Source of the DNA: an uncultured Piscinibacter sp.
GTDB lineage: Bacteria; Pseudomonadota; Gammaproteobacteria; Burkholderiales; Burkholderiaceae_C
Assembly (NCBI RefSeq): GCF_937952055.1
Contig: NZ_CALFYO010000021.1
Location: forward strand, 744,001 to 808,000
Reading direction: 5' to 3'
Length of the DNA: 64,000 nucleotides
A program made the translations under genes and the position numbers. Positions 34,244 through 42,965 of the stretch are shown here, in pieces; within the stretch, counting starts at the first letter, position 1; every line of letters starts with the position of its first letter. A model generated the notes under the pieces. It had not been told where the DNA came from and made no database searches. It saw nothing but the letters and a program-made list of their open reading frames with translations.

Positions 34244-36568
34244 TCACTCGATCTTGAATCGCGCCACCGACTGCTTCAGTTCCTCCGCAGTCCGCGACAG
34301 CTCGCGCACCATCGCCGCGGTCGAGCGCGTACCTTCTCCGGTCTGCTCGGTCACCGCGAAGATGTGCTGGATGTTGGCCGCCACCACGTTGGCGGACTGG
34401 GCTTCCTGCTGCGCCTGGTTCGAGATCTGCGCAATCAGCTCGGCCAGCTGGCGCGACACGCGGTCGATCTCGCCCAGCGCCGTACCGGCCGCGTCGGACA
34501 GTCGGGCACCCTCGACCACACCCTGCGTGGAACGCTCCATGGCGCCCACCGCATCCTGGGTGTCGGTCTGAATGGTCTTCACCAGCGCCGCGATCTGACG
34601 CGTGGCGTCGGCGGAGCGTTCGGCCAGCCGCTGCACTTCCTCGGCCACGACGGAGAAGCCTCGTCCGGCCTCGCCGGCCGAGGCGGCCTGGATGGCAGCG
34701 TTCAGCGCCAGCACGTTGGTCTGCTCGGTAATGTCCGAGATCAGTTCGGTGATCTCGCCGATCTCCTGCGACGACTCGCCCAGCCGCTTGATTCGCTTCG
34801 AGGTTTCCTGGATCTGGTCGCGCAGCAGGTTCATGCCGCCGATGGTGTTCTGCACCGCGCGCAGGCCCGACTCGGCGGCGTCCAGGGACTGGCGCGCCAC
34901 CTGAGCGGTCTCTTGCGCCTTGCCCGACACGTCGTTGATTCGGCCGGCCATCTGCAGCACCGACTCGCCGGTGTCGCGGATCTCGCGCAGCTGCTCGGTC
35001 GAAGCGGCCAGCAGTTCGGTGGAGGTGGCCTCCACCTGCTGCGTGGTCTCGGTCACCCGACCCACCGTGCCCTGCACCTGCGACACCAGCTGGCGCAGTT
35101 CCTCCACCGTGTAGTTCACCGAATCGGCGATGGCGCCGGTGATGTCTTCCGTCACCGTGGCCTGCTGCGTCAGGTCGCCTTCCGCAACCGTCTGCAGTTC
35201 GTTCATCAGCCGCAGAATGGCCGCCTGGTTGGCGTCGTTGACGCGCTTGGCCTCCTGCTCCTGTCGTTCGGCTTCGAGCCGCTGAGCCTCGGCCAGCTGC
35301 GCACGCTGTGCCTGGTCACGCACATACAGGCGCAGGAAGCCCAGGCCGCCCGCCACGATCAAGGCCGCAAACAGGGCCAGGGCAAAGACGCTGCCGGCAC
35401 CGAAGCTGCTCTGGGCGGACAGGCCGTCCTGCACCGTCTCCAGGCCCTTTCGCAGCGGCTCGCTGTCCGCAATGATCGAAGCCTGCGCCTCACGCGCGGA
35501 CACCAGGCCCTGCAGATTGCCCAGGATGGCGCTCGCCTGGGTGCGCGTCTCCTCGTACTGCTTGAGCAAGGCGACCAGACGCTCCTTCGTCTGCGGGTCA
35601 CGCGTGGCCGGCAAGCGCAATTCCTGATTGCCGTCTGCCAGCCCCTGCGCGATCTCGCGGAAGGTGTTCAGGTCCTTGCCGAGCAGGAACACCGCTTCAG
35701 GGCTCACGCCTTCCATCGTCAGGAATTCGTTCGCGCTCTTGCCGATGCGCTGCGTCAGCATCACGAGCTGGCCGACGGCCGACAGCTCGGCCGGCGAGGC
35801 CTCCTGCTGCAACTTGAGCGACGACACCGTCTCGGCGATCTCGAGCAGGTCCGAGGACTGGCGGTTGATGGTGCGCAGCGCCTGGCCCACCTGGGTCAGG
35901 ATCTTCTGCTGCCCGATCACGGTGTTGGCGTTCTTCTCGGCGCGGTCGATCAGCGGCATCAGCGGCTCGAGCGCCGGCTGCACGTTCTCCGCCGCAGCGC
36001 TGAGTTCGCCTTCGCCGGTGCGCAGGTTTCGCACTGTCCTGGCAAGCACGTCGGCGCTCTCGCGCACCTCCGGGAAAGCCTGCACGCTGCCGATCAGCGC
36101 CTGCGACACCGACTTCGCCAGACGCTGCGACTGCATCAGCGCCTGGCCGGTGGCCGCCAGCTGGGCCGAAGCCTTGCTGGCCGCGTTCAGCGAGAAGCCG
36201 GTCACGGCCACCAGCCCGAACAGACCGAACAGCACCAGGATGGACAGGATGCGCTGCTGCTCGCCCAGCGGCCGGCTGCCGATCATCGGCAGACCGCCCG
36301 CCGCCGCCGGCGGCGTCTCGCCCGAGGTGCTGCGCACCTCGCCGAAGTCGGCCATCTCCGAAGGCGCCGCCTCGGTGATGATCGACGAGTCCATCTGTGC
36401 CGTCTGCTGCAGGGTGCCGATGTCCAGGGTAGCCGCGCCGCCCGGGCCAGGCAGCGGCAGGTCGCCGCCGCGGCCCATCGGCTCGTCGAAGCGGTCCTGC
36501 TCCAGCGTGTCCATGTCGGCGACACCTTCCCTGCGTCCCATTCCCTTGATCTTGTTCAGGAAGCTCAT
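34244..36568 (-). CDS. pilJ: Type IV pilus methyl-accepting chemotaxis protein PilJ
   Basis: A 774-residue chemoreceptor for the Chp pathway. A long cytoplasmic N-terminal extension (about 100 residues, Gly/Pro-rich) precedes the first membrane helix (ILSILVLFGLFGLVAVTGF); PilJ-type periplasmic repeats follow, then a second helix (about 390-412) and a cytoplasmic signalling domain. The hairpin tip reads ITEQTNVLALNAAIQAASAG, with the kinase-contact glutamate. The N-terminal extension is unusual against the Pseudomonas protein but seems typical of Burkholderiales. pilI lies 30 bases upstream and chpA 23 downstream. Confidence 0.96.
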   Translation of the reverse strand: MSFLNKIKGMGRREGVADMDTLEQDRFDEPMGRGGDLPLPGPGGAATLDIGTLQQTAQMDSSIITEAAPSEMADFGEVRSTSGETPPAAAGGLPMIGSRPLGEQQRILSILVLFGLFGLVAVTGFSLNAASKASAQLAATGQALMQSQRLAKSVSQALIGSVQAFPEVRESADVLARTVRNLRTGEGELSAAAENVQPALEPLMPLIDRAEKNANTVIGQQKILTQVGQALRTINRQSSDLLEIAETVSSLKLQQEASPAELSAVGQLVMLTQRIGKSANEFLTMEGVSPEAVFLLGKDLNTFREIAQGLADGNQELRLPATRDPQTKERLVALLKQYEETRTQASAILGNLQGLVSAREAQASIIADSEPLRKGLETVQDGLSAQSSFGAGSVFALALFAALIVAGGLGFLRLYVRDQAQRAQLAEAQRLEAERQEQEAKRVNDANQAAILRLMNELQTVAEGDLTQQATVTEDITGAIADSVNYTVEELRQLVSQVQGTVGRVTETTQQVEATSTELLAASTEQLREIRDTGESVLQMAGRINDVSGKAQETAQVARQSLDAAESGLRAVQNTIGGMNLLRDQIQETSKRIKRLGESSQEIGEITELISDITEQTNVLALNAAIQAASAGEAGRGFSVVAEEVQRLAERSADATRQIAALVKTIQTDTQDAVGAMERSTQGVVEGARLSDAAGTALGEIDRVSRQLAELIAQISNQAQQEAQSANVVAANIQHIFAVTEQTGEGTRSTAAMVRELSRTAEELKQSVARFKIE

Positions 36569-36598
36569 GGTTTCCTCTTGTGCTCTCGTTGAGCCTGT

Positions 36599-37117
36599 TC
36601 AGCCGACGATCCTCAGGAACGACTCGTCGCCGGCAAGTGCGGCCAGACTCAGTTCCTGCCATTGGCGCCCTTCGGCGTCGCGGAAGCGTGCGCCGACGAA
36701 GGCGGGGCGCACCGCGTTGTCGTCGGGTTCGCGCCGAAGCTGGTCCTCGCCACGCAGGCCGGCGAGGCGATCCACCATCAGCACGCAGTTCAAGTCCAGC
36801 GACTGGTTGAAGCCGACGAGCTGGGCTCCCTGTGGCAGCGCATCGGAAGTCTTCACCCCCAGGAAGCCGGCCAGATCGACCACGCCGTGCAGGTGGCCGC
36901 GCAGGTTGGCCACGCCCATGAACCAGCGGTGCGTGTGAGGCACCGGCACCAGCGGCGCCAGCGCGAAGATCTCGCCGGCCTCGCGCAGGGGGAACAGGAT
37001 GCCGCGCCCGCTGACCTCCACCGCCAGCCAGGAGCTGCCGCGCTGCTGGGTCCGCGCCGCCTGGAGCCGCTCGGCGAGACGGCTCTGGAGTTCGCGCAGT
37101 GCTTCCTTCTTGGCCAT
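36599..37117 (-). CDS. pilI: CheW-like adaptor PilI
   Basis: A 172-residue CheW-domain protein that couples PilJ to the ChpA kinase. The fold is indicated by WLAVEVSGRGILFPLREAGEIF, the conserved MGVANLRGHLHGVVDLAGFLG block and LMVDRLAGLRGEDQL. The N-terminal segment (about 1-30) is a basic helix. It lies 12 bases after pilH and 30 before pilJ. Confidence 0.94.
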   Translation of the reverse strand: MAKKEALRELQSRLAERLQAARTQQRGSSWLAVEVSGRGILFPLREAGEIFALAPLVPVPHTHRWFMGVANLRGHLHGVVDLAGFLGVKTSDALPQGAQLVGFNQSLDLNCVLMVDRLAGLRGEDQLRREPDDNAVRPAFVGARFRDAEGRQWQELSLAALAGDESFLRIVG

Positions 37118-37129
37118 GCGGTGCCGTCG

Positions 37130-37495
37130 TCAGTCGAAGGCGCGGATCTTCGACACCAGCTCTTCCGGGTCGACCGGCTTGACGATGTAGTCGCGCGCGC
37201 CCTGGCGCATGCCCCAGACCTTGTCGGTTTCCTGGTTCTTGCTCGTGCACATGATCACCGGCACGTCGTTGAAGCGCGGGTCGCGGGTGATCGCGCGGGT
37301 CAGCTGGAACCCGTTTTGCCCGGGCATGACGACGTCCATCAGGATCAGGTCGGGCTTGTCCTCGCCCAGGCGGCGCATGGCCTCCTCGCCGTTCTCGGCG
37401 GTCCGGATGGCATACCCGCGCTTGCTCAGCAGCTCGGACAGATGGTGCAGTTCGGTCTTGGAATCGTCGACCAGGAGGATCTTCTGGATCGGCAT
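37130..37495 (-). CDS. pilH: Twitching motility response regulator PilH
   Basis: A 121-residue stand-alone receiver domain of the CheY type. Acidic pocket residues Asp10 and Asp11 (LLVDDS), phospho-acceptor Asp54 (LILMDVVMPGQNGFQ), and the Lys in YIVKPVDPEELV are present. PilH controls pilus retraction or modulates phosphate flow in the Chp system. It lies between pilG (86 bases upstream) and pilI (12 bases downstream), the canonical order pilG-H-I-J. Confidence 0.94.
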   Translation of the reverse strand: MPIQKILLVDDSKTELHHLSELLSKRGYAIRTAENGEEAMRRLGEDKPDLILMDVVMPGQNGFQLTRAITRDPRFNDVPVIMCTSKNQETDKVWGMRQGARDYIVKPVDPEELVSKIRAFD

Positions 37496-37581
37496 GGTGG
37501 GTCCTCAGTGAGTGCCGGCTTAGCGCCGCACGCTTTCGCTGTCGGCGCTGTCGCGCCAGTGGGGTTCGAAACAGGGATAGA

Positions 37582-37980
37582 TCATGCGGCACGCCGATGC
37601 TGTGCCACGGCCTGCAGAAGCTGATCTTTCGTGAACGGTTTGGTGAGATAGTCCTCCGAGCCCACCATCCGACCCCTTGCCTTGTCGAACAGGCCGTCCT
37701 TGGACGACAGCATGATCACCGGCACGTCCGCGAAACGCGCGTTGCGCTTGATGATCGCGCAAGTCTGATAGCCGTCCAGCCGCGGCATCAGGATGTCGCA
37801 GAAGATCAGGTCCGGGGCGTGGTCGTTGACCTTGGACAACGCATCGAAGCCATCCTCGGCGAGCAGCACGTTGTGGCCGCCCTGCTTCAGAAAGATCTCT
37901 GCGCTGCGCCGGATGGTGTTGCTGTCGTCGATGACCAGCACCTTGATGCCGGCGGCATCGGCGGGGAATTCATTGCTCAC
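37582..37980 (-). CDS. pilG: Twitching motility response regulator PilG
   Basis: A 132-residue receiver domain with a ten-residue N-terminal extension. Asp18 and Asp19 (VLVIDDSNTIRRSAE), phospho-acceptor Asp62 (LIFCDILMPRLDGYQ) and Lys in YLTKPFTKDQLL form the active site. The NTIRRSAE helix is typical of PilG. PilG promotes pilus extension in the Chp system. Rubredoxin lies 56 bases upstream on the same strand. Confidence 0.95.
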   Translation of the reverse strand: MSNEFPADAAGIKVLVIDDSNTIRRSAEIFLKQGGHNVLLAEDGFDALSKVNDHAPDLIFCDILMPRLDGYQTCAIIKRNARFADVPVIMLSSKDGLFDKARGRMVGSEDYLTKPFTKDQLLQAVAQHRRAA

Positions 37981-38036
37981 CGAGCATTCTCCTCATCGAC
38001 TCGACGTACGGCTCCGCGGCCTGAATGCCGCCGGAG

Positions 38037-38210
38037 TCAGACCTGGACCATCTCGAAGTCTTCCTTGCGCGCGCCGCACTCCGGGCAGGTCCAGTTCATG
38101 GGCACCTGCTCCCATGGGGTGCCCGGCGCGATACCGTGCTCGGGATCCCCGACCGCCTCGTCGTAAATCCATCCGCAGATGAGGCACATCCAGGTTCGGG
38201 GTTCGCTCAC
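38037..38210 (-). CDS. rubA: Rubredoxin
   Basis: A 57-residue iron protein with the two Cys pairs of rubredoxin, CLIC (Cys9, Cys12) and CPEC (Cys42, Cys45), binding one Fe(Cys)4. It is a small cytosolic electron carrier. The GTG at 38210 gives MSEPRTWMCLICGWIYDE, matching usual betaproteobacterial rubredoxins; ATG at 38189 would cut into the domain. It is the first gene of the leftward pilG-H-I-J-chpA run. The link to pilus chemosensing is positional, and its partner is unknown. Confidence 0.93.
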   Translation of the reverse strand: MSEPRTWMCLICGWIYDEAVGDPEHGIAPGTPWEQVPMNWTCPECGARKEDFEMVQV

Positions 38211-38248
38211 GACGCGTCTTCGCCTTCACTACAATGCAACGGAACCAG

Positions 38249-38270
38249 ATTGTAGCCATGCGGTTTGACA
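38249..38270. promoter_or_regulatory. Divergent promoter elements between rubredoxin and thiD
   Basis: The bottom strand carries TACAAT (complement of 38249-38254), a good -10 for rubredoxin and the Chp operon, with a TTGATT about 19 bases upstream. The top strand carries a perfect TTGACA (38265-38270) that could be a -35 for thiD, with TAGGTA 16 bases downstream as a poor -10. The segment is unusually AT-rich for this window. Confidence 0.45.
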
Positions 38271-38373
38271 AAAAATCAAGGCCGTGTAGGTACATACGCA
38301 ACTTTCTTCACGTTCGGCTGTAAGTCCACGGAACCCTTTCGGCGCCCGAATCCGACGGCCTCAGCCCGCTGCC

Positions 38374-39324
38374 ATGAACCCTGAAACCACCCCCGACGCC
38401 GTCGGCGGCGACGCGCTGCAAGAGCAGCCGGCGCCCGCCTGCGTGATGAGCTTCAACGCCAGCGACCCGAGCGGCGCCGGCGGCCTGGCGGGCGACGTGG
38501 CGACCATCGCCGCCATGGGCGCCCACGCCCTGCCCGTGGTCACCAGCATCGTGATGCGCGACACCGCCGAGGTGTTCGACCAGCACGTCATCGACGCCGA
38601 GGTGGTCGTCGAGCAGGCGCGAAGCATCCTGGAGGACGTCACCATCGCCGCCTGGAAGGTCGGCTTCCTCGGCTCGGCCGAAGGGGTCAGCGCGGTGGCG
38701 GAGATCCTCTCCGACTACCCGGACGTGCCGCTGGTGTCCTATTTGCCGAACCTGTCCTGGGTCGAGGAGGATGCCCAGCAGTCCTACCTGGACGCGTTCC
38801 GCGAGTTGGTGCTGCCGCAGACCGAGGTGCTGGTCGGCAGCCACCAGACGCTGACCGACTTCCTGCTGCCCGACTGGGACAACGAGCGCCCGGCCTCGCC
38901 GCGCGAGCTGGCCGTGGCTGCCGCCGAGCACGGCGCGCGCTTCGTGCTGGTGACCAGCGTGGTGCTGCCCAACACCAAGGGCCCGGACCAGTTCCTCGAC
39001 AACGTGCTCGCCTCGGCGCAGGGCGCCATCACCGGCGAGAAGTTCGAGCGCTTCGACGTCGCCTTCGTCGGCGCCGGCGACACGCTGTCGGCCGCGCTGG
39101 CCGCGCTGCTCGCCGCCGGCGCGGAGCTGCACGCCGCGGTCGGCGAGGCGTTGACCTTCCTCGACCAGTCGCTCGATGCCGGCTTCCGTCCCGGCATGGG
39201 CAACGTCGTTCCCGACCGCTTCTTCTGGGCGCTGCCGCCCGGAGAGGAGGGCGAAGGCGAGCCGCCGGCGGAAGAATCCACCGACAACGACAACGCGCCG
39301 AAAGGGCCACGCCATGTCCACTGA
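38374..39324 (+). CDS. thiD: Hydroxymethylpyrimidine/phosphomethylpyrimidine kinase
   Basis: A 316-residue ribokinase-fold kinase that makes HMP diphosphate for thiamine synthesis. The substrate-binding start SFNASDPSGAGGLAGDVATI is a variant of the usual SDPSGGAGIQADLKT, and the anion-hole/catalytic Asp is in VAFVGAGDTLSAALAALLA. The C-terminus is long and acidic (EEGEGEPPAEESTDNDNAP). The gene overlaps hemL by 11 bases, so the two are co-translated. The divergence at the N-terminal motif leaves some doubt whether HMP is the only substrate. Confidence 0.88.
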   Translation: MNPETTPDAVGGDALQEQPAPACVMSFNASDPSGAGGLAGDVATIAAMGAHALPVVTSIVMRDTAEVFDQHVIDAEVVVEQARSILEDVTIAAWKVGFLGSAEGVSAVAEILSDYPDVPLVSYLPNLSWVEEDAQQSYLDAFRELVLPQTEVLVGSHQTLTDFLLPDWDNERPASPRELAVAAAEHGARFVLVTSVVLPNTKGPDQFLDNVLASAQGAITGEKFERFDVAFVGAGDTLSAALAALLAAGAELHAAVGEALTFLDQSLDAGFRPGMGNVVPDRFFWALPPGEEGEGEPPAEESTDNDNAPKGPRHVH

Positions 39325-40615
39325 GCCGCAGACGAACGCCGGCCTGTTCGAGCGCGCACAGCGCGTCATCCCCGGCGGCGTGAACTCGCCGGTGCGCGCC
39401 TTCCGGGCTGTCGGCGGCACCCCTCGCTTCATCGCGCGGGCCGAGGGCGCCCACATGGTCGACGCCGAAGGCAGGCGCTACATCGACTACATCGGCTCCT
39501 GGGGACCGATGATTCTCGGCCACGGCCACCCGGCGGTGCTGGAGGCGGTGCTCAAGGCGGCGGCCGAGGGCTTCTCCTTCGGCGCGCCGACCGAGCGCGA
39601 GATCGAGCTCGCCGAGGAGATCCTCGGCCTCGTTCCCAGCATGGAGCAGTTGCGCCTGGTCAGCTCGGGCACCGAAGCGGCGATGAGCGCGCTGCGCCTG
39701 GCGCGCGGCGCCACCGGGCGCAGCAAGATCGTCAAGTTCGAGGGCTGCTACCACGGCCATGCCGACGCGCTGCTGGTCAAGGCGGGCTCCGGCCTCGCGA
39801 CCTTCGGCCACCCGACCAGCGCCGGCGTACCCGCCGAGGTGGTGCAGCACACGCTGGTGCTCGAGTACAACAACCTCGCGCAGATCGAGGAGGCCTTCGC
39901 ACGGCACGGCGCCGACATCGCCTGCGTGATGATCGAGCCGATCGCGGGCAACATGAACTTCGTGCGCGCCGGCGTGCCCTTCATGACCCGGCTGCGCGAG
40001 TTGTGCACGAAGCACGGCGCGCTGCTGGTGTTCGACGAGGTGATGACGGGCTTCCGCGTCGCGCTGGGCAGCGCGCAGAGTCTCTATGCGAAGTGGATCC
40101 CCGGATTCGAGCCCGACCTCAGCGTATTCGGCAAGGTCATCGGCGGCGGCATGCCGCTGGCGGCCTTCGGCGGCAAGCGCGCGGTGATGGAGCAGCTCGC
40201 GCCGCTCGGCCCGGTCTACCAGGCTGGCACGCTGTCGGGCAACCCGGTGGCCACGGCCTGCGGCCTCGCGACGCTGCGCGAAATTCGCAAGCCCGGCTTC
40301 TACGAGGCGCTGTCGGCCAAGACAAGGCTGCTGGTCGACGGCCTGCTCGGCGCGGCGCGCGAGGCCGGCGTGCCGATGGTGGGCGACTGCGAGGGCGGCA
40401 TGTTCGGCTTCTTCTTCGCCGACGCCCTGCCGCAGAACTATCCGGCGGTGCTGGCCACCGACAAGGAGCGCTTCAACAGCTTCTTCCACGCCATGCTGGA
40501 TTCGGGCGTGTATTTCGCTCCGGCGCTCTACGAGGCCGGCTTCGTCAGTGCCGCGCACAGCGCAGAGGACATCGCGGCCACCGTGGCGGCTGCGGCGCGC
40601 TGTCTGAAGCGCTGA
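39314..40615 (+). CDS. hemL: Glutamate-1-semialdehyde 2,1-aminomutase
   Basis: A 433-residue PLP enzyme making 5-aminolevulinate in the C5 tetrapyrrole route. It starts with the family pattern ERAQRVIPGGVNSPVRAF; the PLP lysine is in SVFGKVIGGGMPLAAFGG and the Asp in LLVFDEVMTGFRVA. The ATG at 39314 sits inside the thiD 3' end (11-base overlap). It supplies heme for the oxidase encoded earlier in the window. It converges with the DUF6152 gene, with three bases between stops. Confidence 0.97.
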   Translation: MSTEPQTNAGLFERAQRVIPGGVNSPVRAFRAVGGTPRFIARAEGAHMVDAEGRRYIDYIGSWGPMILGHGHPAVLEAVLKAAAEGFSFGAPTEREIELAEEILGLVPSMEQLRLVSSGTEAAMSALRLARGATGRSKIVKFEGCYHGHADALLVKAGSGLATFGHPTSAGVPAEVVQHTLVLEYNNLAQIEEAFARHGADIACVMIEPIAGNMNFVRAGVPFMTRLRELCTKHGALLVFDEVMTGFRVALGSAQSLYAKWIPGFEPDLSVFGKVIGGGMPLAAFGGKRAVMEQLAPLGPVYQAGTLSGNPVATACGLATLREIRKPGFYEALSAKTRLLVDGLLGAAREAGVPMVGDCEGGMFGFFFADALPQNYPAVLATDKERFNSFFHAMLDSGVYFAPALYEAGFVSAAHSAEDIAATVAAAARCLKR

Positions 40616-40618
40616 GGC

Positions 40619-41086
40619 TCAGGCGGGCGACGAGCGCAGGCCGTAGGTCTGCGCGCCGACGAACAGGTACTCGACGCGCAGGATCGGCTCGCCCTTCTCG
40701 GCCGGGAAGGTGAAGCCGACCATCGCCACGTCGTCGCCGTCGCGGATCTCGGCGACCTTCCACGCCAGCATGCGCGTCAGCGGCGCCAGCTCGATGTGCC
40801 AGACCTTGTCCCTGCGCATCGGCAACTGCGCCCGCGCGAGCAGGGCCGCGCCGTCGACGTTGGCCGCCTGCGCCGGCACCGCGCGCCTGGCCAGATCCGC
40901 CGGCAACCGAAGGTCGGCATCGAGCTCGAGGTCGAACTCGACATGCGGATTGCGCCAGGCGACCCTGCGCGCCTTGCCGGACAGGTAGACCGGGCGCCCT
41001 TGGTCGAAGCTGCTCCAGCCGTGGTGCGCGAAGACAGGCGACAGCGGCAGGGCCGCGGCGACGAGGAGGTGTCGGCGTTGCATCAT
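40619..41086 (-). CDS. DUF6152 exported protein
   Basis: A 155-residue protein with a signal peptide (basic start MMQRRHLL, hydrophobic core, cleavage after SPVFA) and a mature N-terminus HHGWSSFDQGRPVYLSG, a pattern of DUF6152 proteins. Two adjacent histidines at the mature end could bind metal, but this is a guess. It is preceded on the same strand by a four-helix membrane protein gene (16-base gap); the two probably act together. The function is unknown. Confidence 0.8.
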   Translation of the reverse strand: MMQRRHLLVAAALPLSPVFAHHGWSSFDQGRPVYLSGKARRVAWRNPHVEFDLELDADLRLPADLARRAVPAQAANVDGAALLARAQLPMRRDKVWHIELAPLTRMLAWKVAEIRDGDDVAMVGFTFPAEKGEPILRVEYLFVGAQTYGLRSSPA

Positions 41087-41102
41087 GGCTCCGTTCGTTC
41101 GG

Positions 41103-41546
41103 TCAGTAGTAGGCGATCCAGCGACCGCAGATGATGATGGCGAGCCAAAGCCCCAGCGACGCCAAGGTCTGCGCCCGTGCGACGCCGTCGAGCGACTGCA
41201 GGCCGCCGCGGGCATGGAATGCCGCGGCGTTGAGCCCGGCCAGCATCACCAGTGACATCTTGACGACGAAGGCGCGGTTGGCGAGCAACTCGCCCGGCTG
41301 GCTGATGAACATCGTCAGGCCGGTGCACGCGGCGAGGCAGAAGCCCGCCAGCGACAGTGGCAGGGCGAGCCGCGCCAGCGGCGCCACCGGCAGCGCCGCG
41401 CCGAGTCCCCAGACACGAAGCTCCAGCAGCACCAGGCTGCCCAACAGCAGTGCGATGCCCACCACGTGCAGCGATTCGAGCACCGGATACAACCAGGGAT
41501 GGGCGGCGATCCAGTCGAACGCAGCGATGGTTGGGGATTCGGGCAT
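41103..41546 (-). CDS. Four-helix membrane protein (DUF6644-like)
   Basis: A 147-residue hydrophobic protein with four membrane segments (roughly 22-42, 58-78, 90-108, 124-145). Histidines in the first and second parts (ESLHVVGIALLLG, FHARGG) are compatible with heme or metal binding as in small DUF6644-type proteins, but this is not demonstrable. It is followed 16 bases downstream by the DUF6152 gene, a frequent partner. It diverges from mpl. The family assignment is from recall of the pattern ESLHVVGIALLLG near the N-terminus. Confidence 0.7.
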   Translation of the reverse strand: MPESPTIAAFDWIAAHPWLYPVLESLHVVGIALLLGSLVLLELRVWGLGAALPVAPLARLALPLSLAGFCLAACTGLTMFISQPGELLANRAFVVKMSLVMLAGLNAAAFHARGGLQSLDGVARAQTLASLGLWLAIIICGRWIAYY

Positions 41547-41587
41547 GGCCCCCGCACCTTAGCAGTCCGGGAGCGGCCAGCGCTCCA

Positions 41588-41593
41588 TAGAAT
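41588..41593 (+). promoter_or_regulatory. Start-proximal -10 box of mpl
   Basis: TAGAAT lies six bases before the mpl ATG at 41600, and no Shine-Dalgarno is visible. The spacing is identical to that of phrB and of comF from its GTG, and predicts a transcript starting at the ATG. Confidence 0.55.
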
Positions 41594-41599
41594 CGGTTC

Positions 41600-42961
41600 A
41601 TGCACATCCACATCCTGGGCATTTGCGGCACCTTCATGGGAGGCCTGGCCGCGCTCGCGCGCGAGGCCGGACACCGCGTCACCGGCTGCGATGCCAATGT
41701 CTATCCGCCGATGAGCGACCAGTTGCGTGCACTCGGCATCGAGCTGATCGAAGGTTTCGACGTCGGGCAGCTCGAGCTGCGCCCCGACCTGTTCGTCGTC
41801 GGCAACGTGGTTTCGCGCGGCAACGCGCTGATGGAGGCCATCCTCAACGCCGGTGCGCCCTATACCAGCGGCCCGCAGTGGCTGTCGGACCATGTGCTGC
41901 AGGGCCGCCACGTGCTCGCGGTGGCAGGCACCCACGGCAAGACGACGACCAGCTCGATGCTTGCCTGGGTGCTCGATCGTGCCGGGCTCGAGCCCGGATT
42001 CCTGGTCGGCGGCGTGCCGCTGAACTTTGGCGTGTCGGCGCGACTCGGCGCGGGAAAGACCTTCGTCATCGAGGCCGACGAGTACGACACGGCCTTCTTC
42101 GACAAACGCAGCAAGTTCGTGCACTACCGGCCGCGCACGGCGATCCTCAACAACCTCGAGCTGGATCACGCCGACATCTTCGAGAGCCTGGCGGCGATCG
42201 AACGGCAGTTCCACCACCTGGTGCGCACCGTGCCCGGACGGGGCCGACTGGTCGTCAACGCGCGCGAGGAGAGCCTTCAGCGCGTGCTCGACATGGGCTG
42301 CTGGAGCGAGGTGATGCGCTTCGGCGCGCGCAAGGAAGAGCCGGGGGCGCTGCGCGCGCGCGGCGAGCCGCACGCCTTCGACGTGCTGCGCGGCAGCCTG
42401 AAGATCGCGCGGGTGGAGTGGTCGCTTCTCGGCGAACACAATCAGCTCAATGCGCTGGCCGCCATCGCCGCCGCCGAGCACGTGGGCGTGGCCCCGGAAG
42501 TGGCGGCCAAGGCGTTGGCGAGTTTCGAGAACGTGCGCCGCCGGCTGGAACTGCGCGGCGAGGTCAACGGCATCAAGGTCTACGACGACTTCGCCCACCA
42601 CCCGACGGCGATGCGCACCACGGTCAATGGCCTGCGCCGCAAGGTCGGCACCGAGCGCATCTTCGCGGTGTTCGAGCCGCGCTCGAACACCATGAAGCTG
42701 GGCACGATGAAGGCGCAGCTGCCGTGGTCGCTGGAGGAAGCCGACCTCGCCTTCTGCCACAGCGGCGGCCTCACCTGGAGCGCCGAAGAAGCTCTCGCGC
42801 CGATGGGCGCTCAGGCGGTGGTGTGCGACGGCATCGACACGCTGGTCGATCGTGTCGTCGCCGCGGCACGCCCGGGCGACCATGTCCTGTGCATGAGCAA
42901 CGGCGGCTTCGGCGGCATCCACGCCAAGCTGCTCGCGGCGCTGGCCGCGGCGGCGCGTTAG
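41600..42961 (+). CDS. mpl: UDP-N-acetylmuramate:L-alanyl-gamma-D-glutamyl-meso-diaminopimelate ligase
   Basis: A 453-residue Mur-ligase-family enzyme that reattaches recycled tripeptide to UDP-MurNAc, saving cell-wall material. It starts with HIHILGICGTFMGGLAALARE, has the ATP loop AGTHGKTTTSSM and the C-terminal KVYDDFAHHPTAMRTT motif, which separate Mpl from MurC. It fits functionally with the dcw cluster downstream. It converges with pfkA (four bases between stops). Confidence 0.97.
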   Translation: MHIHILGICGTFMGGLAALAREAGHRVTGCDANVYPPMSDQLRALGIELIEGFDVGQLELRPDLFVVGNVVSRGNALMEAILNAGAPYTSGPQWLSDHVLQGRHVLAVAGTHGKTTTSSMLAWVLDRAGLEPGFLVGGVPLNFGVSARLGAGKTFVIEADEYDTAFFDKRSKFVHYRPRTAILNNLELDHADIFESLAAIERQFHHLVRTVPGRGRLVVNAREESLQRVLDMGCWSEVMRFGARKEEPGALRARGEPHAFDVLRGSLKIARVEWSLLGEHNQLNALAAIAAAEHVGVAPEVAAKALASFENVRRRLELRGEVNGIKVYDDFAHHPTAMRTTVNGLRRKVGTERIFAVFEPRSNTMKLGTMKAQLPWSLEEADLAFCHSGGLTWSAEEALAPMGAQAVVCDGIDTLVDRVVAAARPGDHVLCMSNGGFGGIHAKLLAALAAAAR

Positions 42962-42965
42962 GCCC

